In this document: piece by piece, positions 61,780 to 64,000 of the stretch
Position numbering within the stretch: position 1 is the first letter of the stretch
How the letters are laid out: each line of letters begins with the position of its first letter
Assembly: GCF_041146395.1 (NCBI RefSeq)
Contig: NC_090995.1
Coordinates: 13,333,501 to 13,397,500 of the forward strand
Direction: 5' to 3'
Source of the DNA: Eulemur rufifrons
Taxonomy: Eukaryota; Chordata; Mammalia; Primates; Lemuridae
DNA: 64,000 nucleotides
Notes under the pieces: generated by a model
The model's database searches: none
Told to the model about the DNA's origin: nothing
What the model saw: the letters and a program-made list of their open reading frames with translations, nothing else
Position numbers and translations under genes: made by a program

Positions 61780-62725
61780 ATGGACTGGTTAACTAGAAAC
61801 AAATCCATCATTTGCTGTCCAGCTTGTAGTTCTTGCTATGAAATGATGTGCAGGCTAATGTCCTTGTGAAAGGGATTTTGTGAAAATATAAAATGAGGCT
61901 GAGTCCCTTTTTAAATCAGAAAGCGTGTGATTCATACATATTTGTGCAATGTAAGTACATTTCCTCTCTCACTGATGCAAACCGCTGACGGCAACGTATT
62001 CCGGGACCCCCTCGTCACTTGACAGTCGGAGTGAAAATATTGTCGTAAGTCATGAATTTGTTGATGGCTGTTCCATTACCCAAAATGAATATTTAGATGA
62101 GTCTTGTGTGGGCTGTCATGTCAGAGCTACCAGGGAGCTTTTCCCCTGACATAATGTATTCTGATTCCTCGGTGCCTGTCTCACCGTGTTAGAGCCTACT
62201 GGATGTGTCAAGACATGATTAGGTTGAGAGATACAAGGTTTTGTTATTGACACAATTTCCCCGGGAGCACTGGAGAAATCAAACCCCTGCTGAACAAACC
62301 TGGGCTGAACGCTTAGCTGTATTCTTTATTCTTTATCAGTACAAAGCACGTCCAGGGACAGGGAAGGACCCTCAACCAAGAGGCAGAGTAGGAGATGCTT
62401 TGTGACTAGCACCAAGGATGTATACCGAACAGTCACACTTCTGGATTGTTCTTCTTAGCTTTGTTAAATACTCACTGAGACCACTCCAGAAAGGTCTGCC
62501 TGATGTCACATGTTCTTTCCACATCCCTGGAGGTATTGTGATGGTCAGAAGAGAGACACACAACAGTGAACTTGGTAATAACATTATATAAAGTAACAGT
62601 TGTGGATTCAAAAACCAAGCCATATTTTTTTAAAACTGTGTGAAGCACAGGCAAAAGTATAATCTGTCCTACCTGTGGGTTATTTATTGATGCAGTTAGT
62701 TAACACAAAGAGGCAGCTATGGAGA
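61780..62725. other. intronic stretch, nothing recognised
   Basis: AT-rich sequence, no gene or named repeat. Confidence 0.35.
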
Positions 62726-62839
62726 GGTAAAATAGGGCTTTGGAATCAAATGATCTTGATTGTGCCATTCTCCCTCTGAGATTTTATTTCCATATCTATA
62801 AAATGGCGATAGTGATGATATCTACCTTACAAAACTATT

Positions 62840-62983
62840 ACTGTTTTTTTAAAAATTTTTTGTAGAGATGGGATCTTGCTATGTTGCCCAGGCTGCTCTT
62901 GAACTCTTGGCCTCAAGTGAGCAATCCTCCCACCTAAGCCTCCCAAAGTGCTGGGATTACAGGCATGATTTACCACACCCGGC
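62840..62983 (-). mobile_element. Alu monomer (half Alu)
   Basis: 'tgtagagatgggatcttgct' and 'cccaaagtgctgggattaca' occur in reverse orientation. The target duplication is CTACCTTACAAAACTATT (62822-62839) and CTACCTCACAAAATTATT (62984-63001). Confidence 0.9.
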
Positions 62984-63055
62984 CTACCTCACAAAATTAT
63001 TGGGTGAATAAATTAGTTAATATGTTTGAAAGCATAGAGCAGATATGCAATAAAT

Positions 63056-63387
63056 TTTTTTTTTTTTTTTGAGACAGAGTCTCACTCTGTTGCCCGGGCT
63101 AGAGTGCCTTGGCGTCAGCCTAGCTCACAGCAACCTCAAACTCCTGGGCTTAAGCGATCCTCCTGCCTCAGCCTCCTGAGTAGCTGGGACTACAGGCATG
63201 CGCCACCATGCCCGGCTAATTTTTTTCTATATATATTTTTAGTTGGCCAGATCATTTGTTTCTATTTTTAGTAGGGACGGGGTCTTGCTCTTGCTCAGGC
63301 TGGTCTCGAACTCCTGACCTCAAGTGATCCACCCACCTCGGCCTCCCAGAGTGCTAGGATTACAGGCGTGAGCCACTGCGCCCGGCC
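63056..63387 (-). mobile_element. Alu, strepsirrhine type, full length
   Basis: Reverse-strand dimer with the inserted segment. TGCAATAAAT occurs at 63046-63055 and 63388-63397 as the target duplication. Confidence 0.95.
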
Positions 63388-63412
63388 TGCAATAAATGTT
63401 TGTGTTATTAAT

Positions 63413-64000
63413 GATACACACAGTATTATATAAAAGATATCCCACTTTTGAAAACTTTAGGTTCTAAAATGCTGTTCATATGTCCATTTTTTATGAGTCC
63501 ATAGTGACCAAAGGAGTTTAATCTACCAGTTTCCAGATGCATTTTCTATATAAAAACATAAGTAGTCCTGTCAAAGCTTTAAAACCAGGAGTTCTCTTCT
63601 CTTCCTTACATTCTAGTGAATATTTTCCCACGTAGGCCTCCAATGTCTATGATACCCTTATTGCCACCTCGCCAACCAATTGATGGTTCACTGATTTGGA
63701 AGGTTCCTGAACCCGGCAACTTGCAACCGGTGGAGCCACCTTTGGCTAAAAGCCAACGTGTCACCAACATCCCTTGCACCTTTCTTGGGTTCCCTCATAA
63801 CCTCTTGGCTTTCACCAGAATCAACAAAGTTTCGGCCCGGGGACATCGTTCACTGCTGCTAACATTTAGCCAAAACCTCAAAGTTTCTTTTTTCGTTTTA
63901 CCAATCCCCATTCCTTTTTGATCATTATTCACTGTTCAGCCTCAGAAATATTGCCTGCTGTGCCAGGAGTACCCTGCGACATCTTGTGTTCTCTCAGGAC
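63413..64000. other. intronic stretch at the window end, unassigned
   Basis: A 101-codon forward frame (63616-63921) has a proline-rich start but no domain or family I know. No splice acceptor in the expected SCD5 frame with YYK was seen. Confidence 0.4.

Larger units (their letters stand above)
62730..63412 (+). mobile_element. MIR SINE interrupted by two Alu insertions
   Basis: Three MIR pieces in order (62730-62839, 62984-63055, 63388-63412) are separated by Alu sequence at 62840-62983 and 63056-63387. Each insertion has its own target duplication. Confidence 0.82.

Overview
This is vertebrate nuclear DNA from a primate, most likely a strepsirrhine (lemur or loris group). It has long introns, very low coding density, and Alu, MIR, L1, L2, MaLR LTR, hAT-Charlie and Tigger repeats. 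Most of the better preserved Alu copies carry an extra A/T-rich segment between the two monomers, which I associate with lemur and loris Alus. A truncated L1 3' end resembles strepsirrhine L1 3' ends. The dual-origin Alu families that are abundant in bushbaby are not seen, so a lemur is favoured. The species call is inference.

The window holds the 5' part of one protein-coding gene on the + strand, SCD5 (stearoyl-CoA desaturase 5), an endoplasmic-reticulum delta-9 fatty-acyl-CoA desaturase. The layout is: 5' flank (1 to about 2780) with an L1 tail; a CpG-island promoter and leader (about 2780-3242); coding exon 1 (3243-3477); intron 1 of 42.2 kb (3478-45694); exon 2 (45695-45825) with the first histidine box; intron 2 of 8.9 kb (45826-54714); exon 3 (54715-54920) with the second histidine box; and at least 9.1 kb of intron 3 to the end. 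The three exons join in frame to 190 complete codons plus two bases. The remaining exons, with the third histidine box and the C-terminus, lie beyond the window.

Other items of note are a processed RPL37 pseudogene in intron 1 (minus strand, flanked by a short target-site duplication), a MIR-derived stretch that appears to match the locus of human miR-575 but is altered where the hairpin should be, a 139-bp tandem duplication, a palindromic hAT-like element, an 11-bp perfect stem enclosing a run of 15 G, and a MIR interrupted by two separate Alu insertions. Most long open reading frames, including a 602-codon frame antisense to the CpG island, are by-products of GC-rich sequence. I found no evidence of a novel multi-gene system, virus, CRISPR array or operon. 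Repeat family names come from recognising consensus features by eye; subfamily names and edges are approximate.
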